Positions 40,585 through 49,275 are shown, counted from the stretch's first letter. The stretch: DNA of 64,000 nucleotides from Kordia aestuariivivens (GCF_014397005.1 NZ_JACGWS010000011.1:124001-188000), one strand, 5' to 3'. Notes: generated by a model not told the origin, from the letters alone. Program-made: numbers and translations.

Positions 40585-41261
40585 TACACATCAGTTATTT
40601 GATTGTTATAGTTTTTACGCATAGTAGAAAATCCAATTATAAAACATATACACATTACAAAATTCAAGAAAAATAATACCGTACTGAATATCTTTGGGTC
40701 TCCAAGAAGGAAAAATTTGTAGGCAACTTGGAACGGTAAAAACGTTCCATGGAACAATAAAATCCCTAAACTAAACCAAAAATGAGTAGATTTAGTAATA
40801 TTAAGTACCATATCACTTTTAAAAATTTCAACAAAATAAAAGCATATTGAAATTATTAATAAGATTACTCCTAAAGCATAAGTATAACTTTGTATACCTG
40901 TATAAAAATTTTGAATGAAAAATACATTAATTAGTGAAAAACAAAGAAATAACAGTCCAAAAGAAATTAGTAAATTCTTTTTAAACTTAGGCTTTATTAA
41001 CCTGAAATACCACCAATAATAAAAGAGCATGAATGTTATTATATATGTGTTATAGACAGGATAATTTAACATCCCAAACCATGAAGTAAATTTACTTCCC
41101 AAAAAATCGAAACCAGCCATTAAAAAGACTGATAATAAAAAATATTCAGTCTCAGCAAACTGTTTTTTCTTATGCTTAGTATAATTAACTAGATAAAAAA
41201 ATAAACCTATTAAGGCAGCTGCTAGGACTAAATATTTTGATAAGAAACGTAGTTCTTCCAT
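40584..41261 (-). CDS. Multi-pass membrane protein of the two-component operon
   Basis: A 225-residue protein with about seven hydrophobic segments (roughly 9-25, 41-60, 72-89, 97-117, 131-150, 160-180 and 188-210). It is Phe/Tyr/Trp-rich (TFMLFYYWWYFRL) and not recognised. It has no enzymatic motif. It lies between a soluble acidic protein and the kinase module with near-zero spacing, so it is probably the membrane sensor of the system or a partner that the kinase reads. A 7TM-type receptor lacking its own kinase is a reasonable idea, unproven. Confidence 0.75.
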   Translation of the reverse strand: MEELRFLSKYLVLAAALIGLFFYLVNYTKHKKKQFAETEYFLLSVFLMAGFDFLGSKFTSWFGMLNYPVYNTYIITFMLFYYWWYFRLIKPKFKKNLLISFGLLFLCFSLINVFFIQNFYTGIQSYTYALGVILLIISICFYFVEIFKSDMVLNITKSTHFWFSLGILLFHGTFLPFQVAYKFFLLGDPKIFSTVLFFLNFVMCICFIIGFSTMRKNYNNQITDV

Positions 41262-41273
41262 TAATTTAAAATG

Positions 41274-41672
41274 TTATTCTCCATAATCGTTTTGTGGAGG
41301 ATTTCCTTGATCTCCTAAATTCATTGCTGGAATCTCAGTAATGTCTTTACTGCAATTCTCTCTAGAAGAGGTTGTAGGACACATAAACAATGTGTTTTGA
41401 CCAGCTTTGGATTCATCATCTGTACTTTCTGGATATACACCAAAATAGAATCGAATGCCATCAACTGTTACTTCCTTCTCCAAAGCTTGCTGCTTTACAT
41501 AATTGATGTAGCCTTCTAAATCTTCTAGCGAATACCAACTAGAGCAAGAAAAATTGCTGTCATCTTCTTCGGCGCTAAACCGGCCGCTTTGCTTTTCTTT
41601 GAAACAAGCATTTAACTCAGCTGCTTGCTCATTCGTTATAAGCTTTTCTTTAGGGGTTTTGTAGTCACTCAT
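41274..41672 (-). CDS. Hypothetical soluble protein, first gene of the two-component operon
   Basis: A 132-residue acidic protein not recognised. The N-terminal half is helical (KLITNEQAAELNACFKEKQ). The middle is SSWYSLEDLEGYINYVKQQA, and the C-terminal part has VDGIRFYFGVYPES and a Gly/Pro-rich end. Four Cys are spread through it. It has no signal peptide. It starts the transcript that continues to the kinase and regulator, 12 bp upstream of the membrane protein gene. Proteins of this shape recur in flavobacteria as far as I recall, without known role. Confidence 0.7.
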   Translation of the reverse strand: MSDYKTPKEKLITNEQAAELNACFKEKQSGRFSAEEDDSNFSCSSWYSLEDLEGYINYVKQQALEKEVTVDGIRFYFGVYPESTDDESKAGQNTLFMCPTTSSRENCSKDITEIPAMNLGDQGNPPQNDYGE

Positions 41673-41830
41673 ACTTAATAATATTGTTGATTATATCGAC
41701 AAGTTATCTATAAAGAACCACAATTCAAAAACTTCTAAACACAGTATTTATGTGCAATTTTAGCTAAAAAACTGATAACTAGAATCTTACCCTGAAAATG
41801 CTTGAAAATTCTCAGGTAATTTCCTTTTAG

Positions 41831-41850
41831 AAAGGGGAAAAAGCCCCTTT
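41831..41850. promoter_or_regulatory. Hairpin in the divergent intergenic region
   Basis: The stem aaagggg / ccccttt with loop aaaaag lies between genes transcribed away from each other, so it is in a 5' untranslated region or is an operator rather than a terminator. A weaker similar hairpin (aaaggggaaaatctccctttt, 61883-61903) precedes the gene at 61954. Confidence 0.35.
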
Positions 41851-41932
41851 ATTTAAGGGACTTTCCTCTTGTCAGCTATCGCACAACGCTGTACATTCGC
41901 TTATATAAATAAAACTACTGTAAACCTCCAAA

Positions 41933-42190
41933 ATGACCTCGCTAGATAAAAATATAAGTGCATCACGCATGATTATTAAGTCACATATTGATAAAGCATT
42001 CGCTGAAAAATATATTCAGTGGAATGATGGACTTAATTATACCGAATTTATCCGTGCGTTGTGGCGCTTGTTTCTAAATCATGATAGTTTTAAAGATGGA
42101 ACGCAAGATATTTTAGGAAAACTTAGCGAAGAAGATGCCATGCAATTACTTTCCGACGAAATTGATATTACAAAACTCAGAGCATCTTAA
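41933..42190 (+). CDS. Small hypothetical helical protein
   Basis: An 85-residue protein, mostly helical and acidic (SASRMIIKSHIDKAFAEKYIQW, FIRALWRLFLNHDSFKDG, LSEEDAMQLLSDEI). It has no signal or membrane segment and is not recognised. The last 14 bp overlap the 3' end of pxpC on the other strand. Codon use looks normal for the window. It stands alone on the plus strand. Confidence 0.65.
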   Translation: MTSLDKNISASRMIIKSHIDKAFAEKYIQWNDGLNYTEFIRALWRLFLNHDSFKDGTQDILGKLSEEDAMQLLSDEIDITKLRAS

Positions 42191-43016
42191 AATAGATGCT
42201 ATCTCCAGTATGTTTTTGCGAAAGTATACTGATACTTTTTTGGTCTAATTGAAGAATTCTCGGATAACCGCCCGTAGTTTGGCAATCTTTCATCAAAATT
42301 ATTAATTTCCCCGATGGTGTCAATTGAATTGTTCCTGGTAATACTGCCGAAGTAATGATGGATGGAAAGTCATTTGTGACCAATTCGTTCAATTGATACG
42401 CCATTCTATTGTTCAATCCAACTGAAAACGAAGTGCTGAATAGCTGTTTTCGCTGTTGTTTTGATAACAAATCAAATTCTGGGCCTTTAAACACGTTTAT
42501 TTCGCTGTCGCTGAATAAATCTTGTCGCAATTTAATGTTTGAAAACGATTCTACTTTTTTCGCTGTCGCTTGATACGGAACAAAATCACCTTTTTGAATT
42601 CGTGATTTTACTGTGATTCCATCATAAAAACTACGGCTTCCCAATATTTTTTCTGTTTGAAATCCATGTTGCACAGCCAAATACGCTCGAACACCATAGT
42701 TTCGTGCGCCAAAATCAAGTTGATCGCCTTTAGCAATATGAATCGGAATGTTCAATCGGATTGGTTGATTGTTTAGTTTTGGGGATAAATCTGCGCCACA
42801 AATCACAATTTGTGTTGCTTCATGAAAATACAAACTTGGACCTTGTAATGTGATTTCTAATACGGCTGCATCTTGATCATTTCCTAAAATCTGATTCGCC
42901 AAAGCTCCATGATATTCGTCCATCACACCCGAAATTGGAACACCGTAATTTCGGTATCCAAACCTCCCAAAATCTTGAATGGAAGTATACAATCCGCTCT
43001 GTAAAACTTCCATCAT
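42177..43016 (-). CDS. pxpC: 5-oxoprolinase subunit C (biotin-dependent carboxyltransferase-like)
   Basis: A 279-residue protein of the PxpC/KipA family. Typical blocks are VLQSGLYTSIQDFGRFGYRNYGVP (start), SGVMDEYHGALANQILGN, AVLEITLQGPSLYF and ICGADLSPKLN. With PxpA and PxpB it forms the bacterial ATP-dependent 5-oxoprolinase that opens pyroglutamate to glutamate. It overlaps the upstream fused pxpA-pxpB gene by 4 bp (ATGA). The length is a little below the usual about 300, with no missing block apparent. Confidence 0.92.
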   Translation of the reverse strand: MMEVLQSGLYTSIQDFGRFGYRNYGVPISGVMDEYHGALANQILGNDQDAAVLEITLQGPSLYFHEATQIVICGADLSPKLNNQPIRLNIPIHIAKGDQLDFGARNYGVRAYLAVQHGFQTEKILGSRSFYDGITVKSRIQKGDFVPYQATAKKVESFSNIKLRQDLFSDSEINVFKGPEFDLLSKQQRKQLFSTSFSVGLNNRMAYQLNELVTNDFPSIITSAVLPGTIQLTPSGKLIILMKDCQTTGGYPRILQLDQKSISILSQKHTGDSIYFKML

Positions 43017-44464
43017 TCTACACTTGATTTTAGTTCATAATTTCCATTAGAAACAGCTTCAGAAATATTGTGATATTCATCCAACGAAATTGAAACAAAT
43101 TTTATAAAATCGCCCGCTTTTGCAAAACATGGATTTTCGCTTGAAGCATCAAAAAAATTGATCGGGGAATTGCCTAAGATTTGCCAACCACCAGGGCTTG
43201 ATTTCGGGTAGATTCCAGTCTGCATTCCGCCAATCCCAACAGCACCTTTCGTCACTTCTAATCGCGGTGTTGATTTACGATCGATATGCAAGCGTTTATC
43301 GAGTCTGCCTAAGTATAAAAAACCGGGCAAAAAACCGATTGAAAATACTTGATATTTTGGAGCTGTATGCAATTGTATAATTTCGTCAATAGTCAACTTA
43401 TTTTTTTGTGCGATTTCTGGCAAATCAATTCCAAATTTTGAATCATAACACACAGGAATTTCCCAACAATGGTATGTTTTAGTCTGTACGATATCGTTTT
43501 TTAGCAAAAACAACCTTTCCAACAAATGTTGGAGCGTTATAAAATTCACTTTTAATTCATCATAAACAATTAATAATGAATTATTTGATTGAATTAACTC
43601 AACTATTACTTTAATATTAAAACTCAACACTTTCTCTTTGAATTCCAACACCTTATTTAGTACTTCTGGTGACATTTTTGCTTCCCAAGTTACTAACATC
43701 CCTGAATTTCCATACGATTTGTACGTTGGGAATTTAGTTTTTGAGTTGTCTTTTTTTGTATTAAAATGTGAATATAATTGCTGTACAATTTCAATCGCGT
43801 TTAGCGTATCAGAATGCACACAAAATGTATCTGATTTTAGTGTGATTTTTTGACTAGAAACCGTGCATACTTTTTGCTCATTTTTCAGTGTAGAAACATG
43901 CTGAATCACCTCTCCTATTTCGGTAATAATAGCATTGCTTTTTTTACGCGACACTAGTGTCAAATCATCATTGTAATTTCGATCAGCAAACGCTTCATAA
44001 TAGACTTTAAAATTTTGTTCTAAAGCTGCTTTTTCAATCACAGAATTGTATGAAATATAGAGCTTATATTTGTCTTTATACGTTGAAATTGCCTTTAAGA
44101 AAAGTTGTGCTTTTTCTTCACTTTTTGCCACATCATTATACAAAGCACCATGTGGTTTTATGTGTGTGATTTTTGCATCATTCAACACAACAATTTTTTC
44201 TAAATCAGAGATTTGTTTTTGGATCGTTTTGATGAATTCAACTTCTGGCATTTCCATAGAAGCTCGTCCAAAATTGACACGATCAGGATACGAAGGATGC
44301 GCGCCAATTTCTACCTGATATTTTTTAGCCAATGCAACAACTGTGTGCATGGTTTCCGCATCACCAGCATGTCCGCCACACGCAATATTACACGCATTGA
44401 TGTACGGCATGAGGATTTCCTCATTATCTACGCCTTCTCCAACATCACAATTGATATGTATCAT
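43013..44464 (-). CDS. pxpAB: Fused 5-oxoprolinase subunits A and B (LamB/YcsF plus KipI domain)
   Basis: A 483-residue fusion. Residues 1 to about 240 are PxpA (LamB/YcsF): NCDVGEG, NACNIACGGHAGDAETM, GAHPSYPDRVNFGR and HIKPHGALYND. Residues about 250-483 are PxpB (KipI): CWEIPVCYDSKFGIDL, FSIGFLPGFLYLGRL, STPRLEVTKGAVGIGG and YPKSSPGGWQILG. In most bacteria these are separate genes. Here there is no stop between, and the linker (about 235-250) is short. The fusion fixes a 1:1 ratio of A and B subunits. It is followed by pxpC and preceded by the transporter genes. Confidence 0.92.
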   Translation of the reverse strand: MIHINCDVGEGVDNEEILMPYINACNIACGGHAGDAETMHTVVALAKKYQVEIGAHPSYPDRVNFGRASMEMPEVEFIKTIQKQISDLEKIVVLNDAKITHIKPHGALYNDVAKSEEKAQLFLKAISTYKDKYKLYISYNSVIEKAALEQNFKVYYEAFADRNYNDDLTLVSRKKSNAIITEIGEVIQHVSTLKNEQKVCTVSSQKITLKSDTFCVHSDTLNAIEIVQQLYSHFNTKKDNSKTKFPTYKSYGNSGMLVTWEAKMSPEVLNKVLEFKEKVLSFNIKVIVELIQSNNSLLIVYDELKVNFITLQHLLERLFLLKNDIVQTKTYHCWEIPVCYDSKFGIDLPEIAQKNKLTIDEIIQLHTAPKYQVFSIGFLPGFLYLGRLDKRLHIDRKSTPRLEVTKGAVGIGGMQTGIYPKSSPGGWQILGNSPINFFDASSENPCFAKAGDFIKFVSISLDEYHNISEAVSNGNYELKSSVE

Positions 44465-44538
44465 TTTGGGTTTTTGGTGTTAGGTTTTGGGTTTTTGGGT
44501 CGCTTCGCTTTTAGAGTCTAGACTTTTTAAACGCGTAA

Positions 44539-45219
44539 TTAGTCATTTATTTCAACTTTTAAATATTTAACTTTTTCTTTACAATCGTTTAAAAACATTC
44601 GTACTAGCTTTAAATAATATACGTTTTTATGTACTTTGGAAGCTGTTGTTGTCCAGCCTTCAATACTGATCATGTATTGTTTTTTTGTTTTTAGATCAGT
44701 TAACGCCACTTCTTCTTCTGTATAATAATTTGAGTATGAAATTGCAGTTACACCATTTGAAGTCAACGGTTTTCCCATGGTATAAAAGGCAATTCCGTTT
44801 ATTAAATCAATAGATAAAAATCCCCAACTTTCATAGCTTGAGAGTTCAATTAAAGCATTTCCACAATATATTCCTTTGAATTGATAGTCTAAGTATTCTT
44901 TAGTTTGCACCTTGTTTTTACAAGCTTTAAATACAGATGGAATAAGACACGTCTCGTCATCAATTTTTATTTTGAATTCGTAACAAGAGTCTTTACGCTT
45001 GAAGATCTTTGGATAGTTTTGGACTAGTTTCGCTTCTGATATTGATGTGAATTCTATATACTCTTCTGAAATTCCAATGACTTTTTCGTATGCAGATTTT
45101 TCAATAAGTGTAGACTTTCCATTTAATTGATTTGATATTGTTGTGATCTCAAAATCGCATTGTTGCGCCCAAGATGTTTGAACCGTAAAAAATAGTAGTA
45201 AAGTGAGTCTTATGTTCAT
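44539..45219 (-). CDS. Exported hypothetical protein within the 5-oxoproline cluster
   Basis: A 226-residue protein with a signal peptide (MNIRLTLLLFFTVQTSWA). It is beta-rich with several Cys (QQCDFEI, KDSCYEF, ETCLIPSVFKACKN and YCGN) that could form disulfides, and is not recognised. It lies 21 bp after the Nramp-like gene and 74 bp before pxpAB on the same strand, so cotranscription is possible; its relation to oxoproline metabolism is unknown. Confidence 0.65.
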   Translation of the reverse strand: MNIRLTLLLFFTVQTSWAQQCDFEITTISNQLNGKSTLIEKSAYEKVIGISEEYIEFTSISEAKLVQNYPKIFKRKDSCYEFKIKIDDETCLIPSVFKACKNKVQTKEYLDYQFKGIYCGNALIELSSYESWGFLSIDLINGIAFYTMGKPLTSNGVTAISYSNYYTEEEVALTDLKTKKQYMISIEGWTTTASKVHKNVYYLKLVRMFLNDCKEKVKYLKVEIND

Positions 45220-45240
45220 TAGTTTTAAAATCTATTCAGA

Positions 45241-46431
45241 TTAAAATACGCTTATGATTCCTTTTATTCCTAGAACAAATGTGATAAGGATGATACATAT
45301 TGCCAAGATATTTTGAAACATTGAATTCTTGTACTTCCCTAAAACATTGGCTTTGTTTACAATCCAAACTAAGAAAATCGCGACAATTGGTAGTAATAAT
45401 CCATTCGCAACTTGTGCAAATGTAATGACTTCTACAGGATTAAATTTTAAGGACGAAAACACAACTCCTAGTACTAAGATGATTGCCCAAACCGTACGAA
45501 AACGGTTGTCTTTTAATGTTCCTTTCCACCCAAAACAACTTTTTGCTACATACGCAGCCGCTAAAGGCGCTGTAATTGCAGACGTGATTCCTGCGGCAAA
45601 TAAACCGATTCCAAGCAAGTATTTGGCGTATTCTCCATATAATGGCTCTAGTCCTTTTGCAAGATCGAATGCATTCGTAATATCGCCGCCAGTTGTTGCA
45701 GTTGCTGCGACAATGATTGCCATAGAGACAATTCCACCTAAAATAATAGAGATTACGGTGTCTTTTCTAGCAATTGATAAATCTTCTTTCGTTTTCCATT
45801 TTTCTTTCACTAAAGAAGCGTGCAAAAATAGATTGTATGGAACTACGGTTGTTCCTATTAAACCAATAATAATCAAAACATTACCTTCTGGAATCGTAGG
45901 CACAAATGTTCCTTTTAACATCGCCATAATGTCTGGCTTTGTTAGAATTGCCGTGATTAGAAACGATATACTCATGAGTAAGACTAGCGTTACTAAGCTG
46001 CGTTCCAACACTTTGTAATTCCCTATGAATAGTACAATGAATGCAATAGCACCAATTAGAATTGGATATACTACTGCGTTTGCTTCACCAAATACTTGCA
46101 TGCCTAATGCTGCGCCGCTGATGTTTCCTGCTTCGTACGCTGCATTTCCAATGACAATAGCGCCGAGAATTAAGAAAATAGCTGAGTTTCGTACGATTGG
46201 ATTGCTTATTTGTCCTTTGATGACTTCCGCTAATCCTTTTCGCGTGATGATTCCGGTTCGTGCCGCCATTTCTTGTAATACTATCGTTGCAATGATTGAT
46301 AGTAACATTGCCCAAAGCAAACTGTAGCCAAATTGCACGCCCGCTTTTGTACAAACCGTTACGGTTCCAGGTCCGATAAACGCTGCGGCTACGAGCGTTC
46401 CAGGTCCTATATTTTTAGTCCATTTGAACAT
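45241..46431 (-). CDS. Nramp-fold transporter lacking the metal-binding motif
   Basis: A 396-residue membrane protein with about 11 segments and an Nramp (LeuT-like) fold: GPGTLVAAAFIGPGTVTVCTKAG at the start, VPYNLFLHASLVKEKW in segment 6, and GIGLFAAGITSAITAPLAAAYVA in segment 7-8. True Nramps bind Mn/Fe with DPGN in segment 1 and MPH in segment 6. Here segment 1 reads GPGT and segment 6 VPY, so divalent metal transport is unlikely. Genes of this YcsG-like branch sit next to pxpABC in many bacteria, which suggests uptake of 5-oxoproline or a related acid. It overlaps the DUF2891 gene by 17 bp. Confidence 0.85.
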   Translation of the reverse strand: MFKWTKNIGPGTLVAAAFIGPGTVTVCTKAGVQFGYSLLWAMLLSIIATIVLQEMAARTGIITRKGLAEVIKGQISNPIVRNSAIFLILGAIVIGNAAYEAGNISGAALGMQVFGEANAVVYPILIGAIAFIVLFIGNYKVLERSLVTLVLLMSISFLITAILTKPDIMAMLKGTFVPTIPEGNVLIIIGLIGTTVVPYNLFLHASLVKEKWKTKEDLSIARKDTVISIILGGIVSMAIIVAATATTGGDITNAFDLAKGLEPLYGEYAKYLLGIGLFAAGITSAITAPLAAAYVAKSCFGWKGTLKDNRFRTVWAIILVLGVVFSSLKFNPVEVITFAQVANGLLLPIVAIFLVWIVNKANVLGKYKNSMFQNILAICIILITFVLGIKGIISVF

Positions 46432-47554
46432 TTGCAGCAGTATTTAAAGCGTAAATAGCGAATGAACCTAACCAATGTGTTCCACTGTAATTATCGTCTA
46501 CAATGCTTGGTAAAGAATAGTTAATGTGCTCGTTTGCAACCTTTTTTAAGTGTGCATATTCTGGAAATTGATTTGCAATTCCGTATAAACACCAAGCTCT
46601 ACTGAAATTCACACCATCTAAATGGACGAGTTTCCCATCTTTTCTATCGGATACTTTTCCTTGTGCAAGTTGAAAGTCTTTGTTGGCTAATTGTGGCAAA
46701 AATTTGTGCAACCACGTTTTGAATTCGTCTTTTCCTAAAATTCTTCGCATAATGTCTGCTTCTTCCAAACATGGCGATAGAAAGTCGAATCCGCTTGGCT
46801 CCCAAGTTATTGGACAGTTTTCATCGTTTAGATAGAATTTTTTTGCGCTGTTTTCTATTAAATTGGCTAATGCTGTATTTTCAAGTGTCTTGGCATAATC
46901 GTACGCAAATGTAAGCCCGAACGCAGTGTTTGTGTGCTCTCCAACGCGAATTGGATAGTTGAGTTTTGGTAAAAAATTCACATATCCTTGCACAATCAAG
47001 TCTGTTAACGGTTGTAAATTTGTTTCCAATTCGCGTGCTAACGGATCATTCCAAGTGTGTAATTCTTCTGCTAGTTTTAACAACCAAGCCCAGCCATAGG
47101 TTCGTTCAAACGATTTGCTGTATTTTCCTTTGAAGTATAGAATTTCGGTTTCTATGTTTTGTTTGGAGATATTTTGCGCTAGTTTTTCTCTGATTTCTGC
47201 GCTGTTTTCTAAGTCTGGAAATTGTTTCAATAACGTCACTAACGACCAATGTCCGTGAACCGACGAATGCCAATCAAAACAACCATAAAATGCTGGATGC
47301 AATGCTTTTGGCGATTGTAAATCTTCCCCACTTCCAATGGTTTGATTGAGTTTGTTGGGATATTCTTCTTGAATGCAATGCAATGGCAATGCAGCCAAAC
47401 GGCTTGCTTCTGCTGAAGATAGTTTGACAATTTCACCAGAAACTTTCACGATTTCGTCCGTTTTTGATGTTTCTTGAACTGCTTTTTCTGTTTTTTCTGT
47501 GGTTTGACATTGAACGAACAGGCAAAGCATTATGAGGTAGCTAATTTTTCTCAA
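46415..47554 (-). CDS. DUF2891 family lipoprotein
   Basis: A 379-residue lipoprotein (LIMLCLFVQC lipobox near residue 16). The rest is an all-helical DUF2891 domain (LPLHCIQEEYPNK, ALHPAFYGCFDWHSSVHGHWSLVTLLKQF, RTYGWAWLLKLAEEL, FNRS-like FSRAWCLYGIA), which looks like an alpha/alpha-barrel. DUF2891 proteins are often near pxp genes; a role in handling pyroglutamyl or glycan material is possible but unknown. It is the first gene of the cluster and its end overlaps the transporter start. Confidence 0.85.
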   Translation of the reverse strand: MRKISYLIMLCLFVQCQTTEKTEKAVQETSKTDEIVKVSGEIVKLSSAEASRLAALPLHCIQEEYPNKLNQTIGSGEDLQSPKALHPAFYGCFDWHSSVHGHWSLVTLLKQFPDLENSAEIREKLAQNISKQNIETEILYFKGKYSKSFERTYGWAWLLKLAEELHTWNDPLARELETNLQPLTDLIVQGYVNFLPKLNYPIRVGEHTNTAFGLTFAYDYAKTLENTALANLIENSAKKFYLNDENCPITWEPSGFDFLSPCLEEADIMRRILGKDEFKTWLHKFLPQLANKDFQLAQGKVSDRKDGKLVHLDGVNFSRAWCLYGIANQFPEYAHLKKVANEHINYSLPSIVDDNYSGTHWLGSFAIYALNTAANVQMD

Positions 47555-47592
47555 TCTTAAAATGTTTTGGTTAAAGGTTCAAGATAGGAATT

Positions 47593-47698
47593 TCTGTTTA
47601 GACTTTGTTAGACTGTTTTAGACTTTGTTGGACTTTGTTAGACTGTCTTAGACTTGTTAGACTTGTTGGATGTTGGATTTGTGGAACTTTTTGGACTT
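47593..47698. repeat. Degenerate gacttgtta-type repeats
   Basis: About ten imperfect units of the kind gactttgtta, gactgtttta and gacttgttgga lie just upstream of the DUF2891 gene. Many units carry TAG. The same words recur at 52990-53052 next to a decayed peptide gene. Apart from the hairpin at 47831, the 47555-47928 interval holds nothing else. Confidence 0.8.
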
Positions 47699-47830
47699 AT
47701 TTAAAATGAAAAGTGGCGATTTATAAATTTTAATTTTTGAAAGAGCAATCAATAGAACCTAATTATGATAATGTAATTGTATCAGTTAGTCTAGATAGTT
47801 GTTGTATGTAGCTTTACTAATGGTAAATAT

Positions 47831-47859
47831 AGAAGACGCTAAGAATTTCAGCGTCTTCT
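47831..47859. terminator. Hairpin terminator
   Basis: The stem agaagacgct / agcgtcttct has a short loop and is followed by a T-rich tract. It lies beyond the stop of the minus-strand gene at 47929. The sequence is of the same style as the terminators at 61202 and 61752. Confidence 0.7.
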
Positions 47860-47928
47860 ATTTTGTTAAATTATTATAAGCTGATGCTCACTTTTAATTT
47901 CTTAATTTACATCTAATCTGAAAATTAT

Positions 47929-48606
47929 TTATTCCCAAATGAAAGTATTACTTGCTATTTGTCTTACGGAACTATATATTCCCATACATAGTGTGTATTT
48001 TTCGTTATGGTTCAATGGTTTGTCAAACGTCAAATCTCCAAATCCAGTATAACTTTCTCTTGACACAGAAACTACTTTTCCTTGGACTGCCGCAGACTCT
48101 CCTTTTATTTCCGTTCCTGCCACCAAGTATATTTTTACATTGGTTTTGTTATCAAAAATAGAAGGCGGTACACTAAAGTCGTAAGATACAGAATTGGTTC
48201 GGTTGCTAATTTTGAAAATTCTTGATGACTGAAATCTTTTCGCTTGGCCTTGAATAATAGTAGCTGTAGCTGCAACCGAAAGTACATTGCTATCTAAGTA
48301 GTGTGGTCCAAATTCTAACGTGTAGTTATTGCTGTAAAAATCCAAATAATTAGATTTAATTTGTCCTTCAACTGGGCTACTTTTTACATTATAACTTTTG
48401 TACGTACCCTCGACAGTTTTCCCTTCACCATCAATAATTCTAACAAAGTATCCTTTATTTGTTCCGTTTAATGGCAATACTCCTTTGTAATTAAGAATAC
48501 TTCTTCCTAAAGTTACTGCTTCTTGTATACTCGTTGTTTGAACCCAGTTAGAGTTTGCGCCCATTTCCATGTGCAATTCCAATGATTCTTTTAATGATAG
48601 ACCCAT
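47929..48606 (-). CDS. Hypothetical beta-rich protein
   Basis: A 225-residue protein, not recognised. It begins MGLSLKESLELHMEMGANSN, then consists mainly of alternating strands (YTLEFGPHYLDSNVLSVAATATII, SYDFSVPPSIFDNKTNVKIYLVAG, KYTLCMGIYSS). It has no signal peptide. The fold is possibly immunoglobulin-like or lectin-like. It is monocistronic, with a terminator after it and a peptide-leader-like remnant upstream (48655). Confidence 0.7.
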   Translation of the reverse strand: MGLSLKESLELHMEMGANSNWVQTTSIQEAVTLGRSILNYKGVLPLNGTNKGYFVRIIDGEGKTVEGTYKSYNVKSSPVEGQIKSNYLDFYSNNYTLEFGPHYLDSNVLSVAATATIIQGQAKRFQSSRIFKISNRTNSVSYDFSVPPSIFDNKTNVKIYLVAGTEIKGESAAVQGKVVSVSRESYTGFGDLTFDKPLNHNEKYTLCMGIYSSVRQIASNTFIWE

Positions 48607-48924
48607 AATATTAAATTTTAGTTTGATTAATTTTCCTACTCTATTTTAGGCTTTTCAGATTCCGCCTTTTAATTTTAAAATGATATCATTTTTGCTTTTG
48701 TACGATGTAAATGTAGTTATGAAATGAAGCCGTTTAATGAATTGTTCAATGAACGCAGCAAAATGTAGTGTGAATGATGAAAAGTGCGGAAAGAATGATT
48801 TTTATCTTTTTAGATATGGATAATTAGTCTAAAAGTTAATTACTTAAAGATTAAAATTTTGTTTTAAACATGAGTTCGACATAAGAAATAAGTAATATAA
48901 TTGCCGAGCGTACTAAAATCAATA

Positions 48925-49080
48925 CTTTGTCACTTCGAGCCTTTCGACTGCCGCTCAAGATAAACTAAAGTCGAGAAGCTTCAAAACGCTTTTTTTTATA
49001 GAATCTCGATAGCTACGCTAGGTATTTTCAATTAAAATATATTTTAATTTCAATAATGCTCGATTTGACATTTGAATTAA
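48925..49080. repeat. Hairpin-forming intergenic repeat
   Basis: The word cacttcgagc..cgagaagcttc forms the first hairpin. A second palindromic part, ttcaattaaaatatattttaattt, follows at about 49028-49052. The interval 48607-49275 contains no credible gene; its A/T content and repeats resemble other intergenic spacers here. Confidence 0.6.
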
Positions 49081-49136
49081 AATGCTGAAAAACAAAACAT
49101 TAAAAGTTAAGTTATATCGAACTCACGTTTTAATAT

Positions 49137-49250
49137 CCAAATTCGCGTAAGGGATAGAGTGATTGTTGGAGCTCCTTGGAATGCAATGGAAAGAGCGACT
49201 CACTAAAGCCCGACCTGAGTTTTTCGCGAAGGATACGCCCAAATTTTAAA
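49137..49250. repeat. Intergenic element containing a 37-bp dispersed repeat
   Basis: The right half, cccgacctgagtttttcgcga with the following ggatacgcccaaatt, is found again at 58527-58564 with only three mismatches. The left half (attcgcgtaagggatagag) is roughly complementary to the right end, so the whole may fold as a long hairpin. It lies downstream of the LytTR regulator gene. Confidence 0.65.
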
Positions 49251-49275
49251 AAGAAAAGGAAAGGTTTTGACTGTT

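Noticed and set aside
45329-46018. 229-codon plus-strand open frame opposite the Nramp-like gene
   Set aside because: Antisense shadow of a conserved membrane protein gene, no independent support.
45241-46431. Mn/Fe transporter function for the Nramp-like protein
   Set aside because: The DPGN and MPH metal ligands are replaced (GPGT, VPY).
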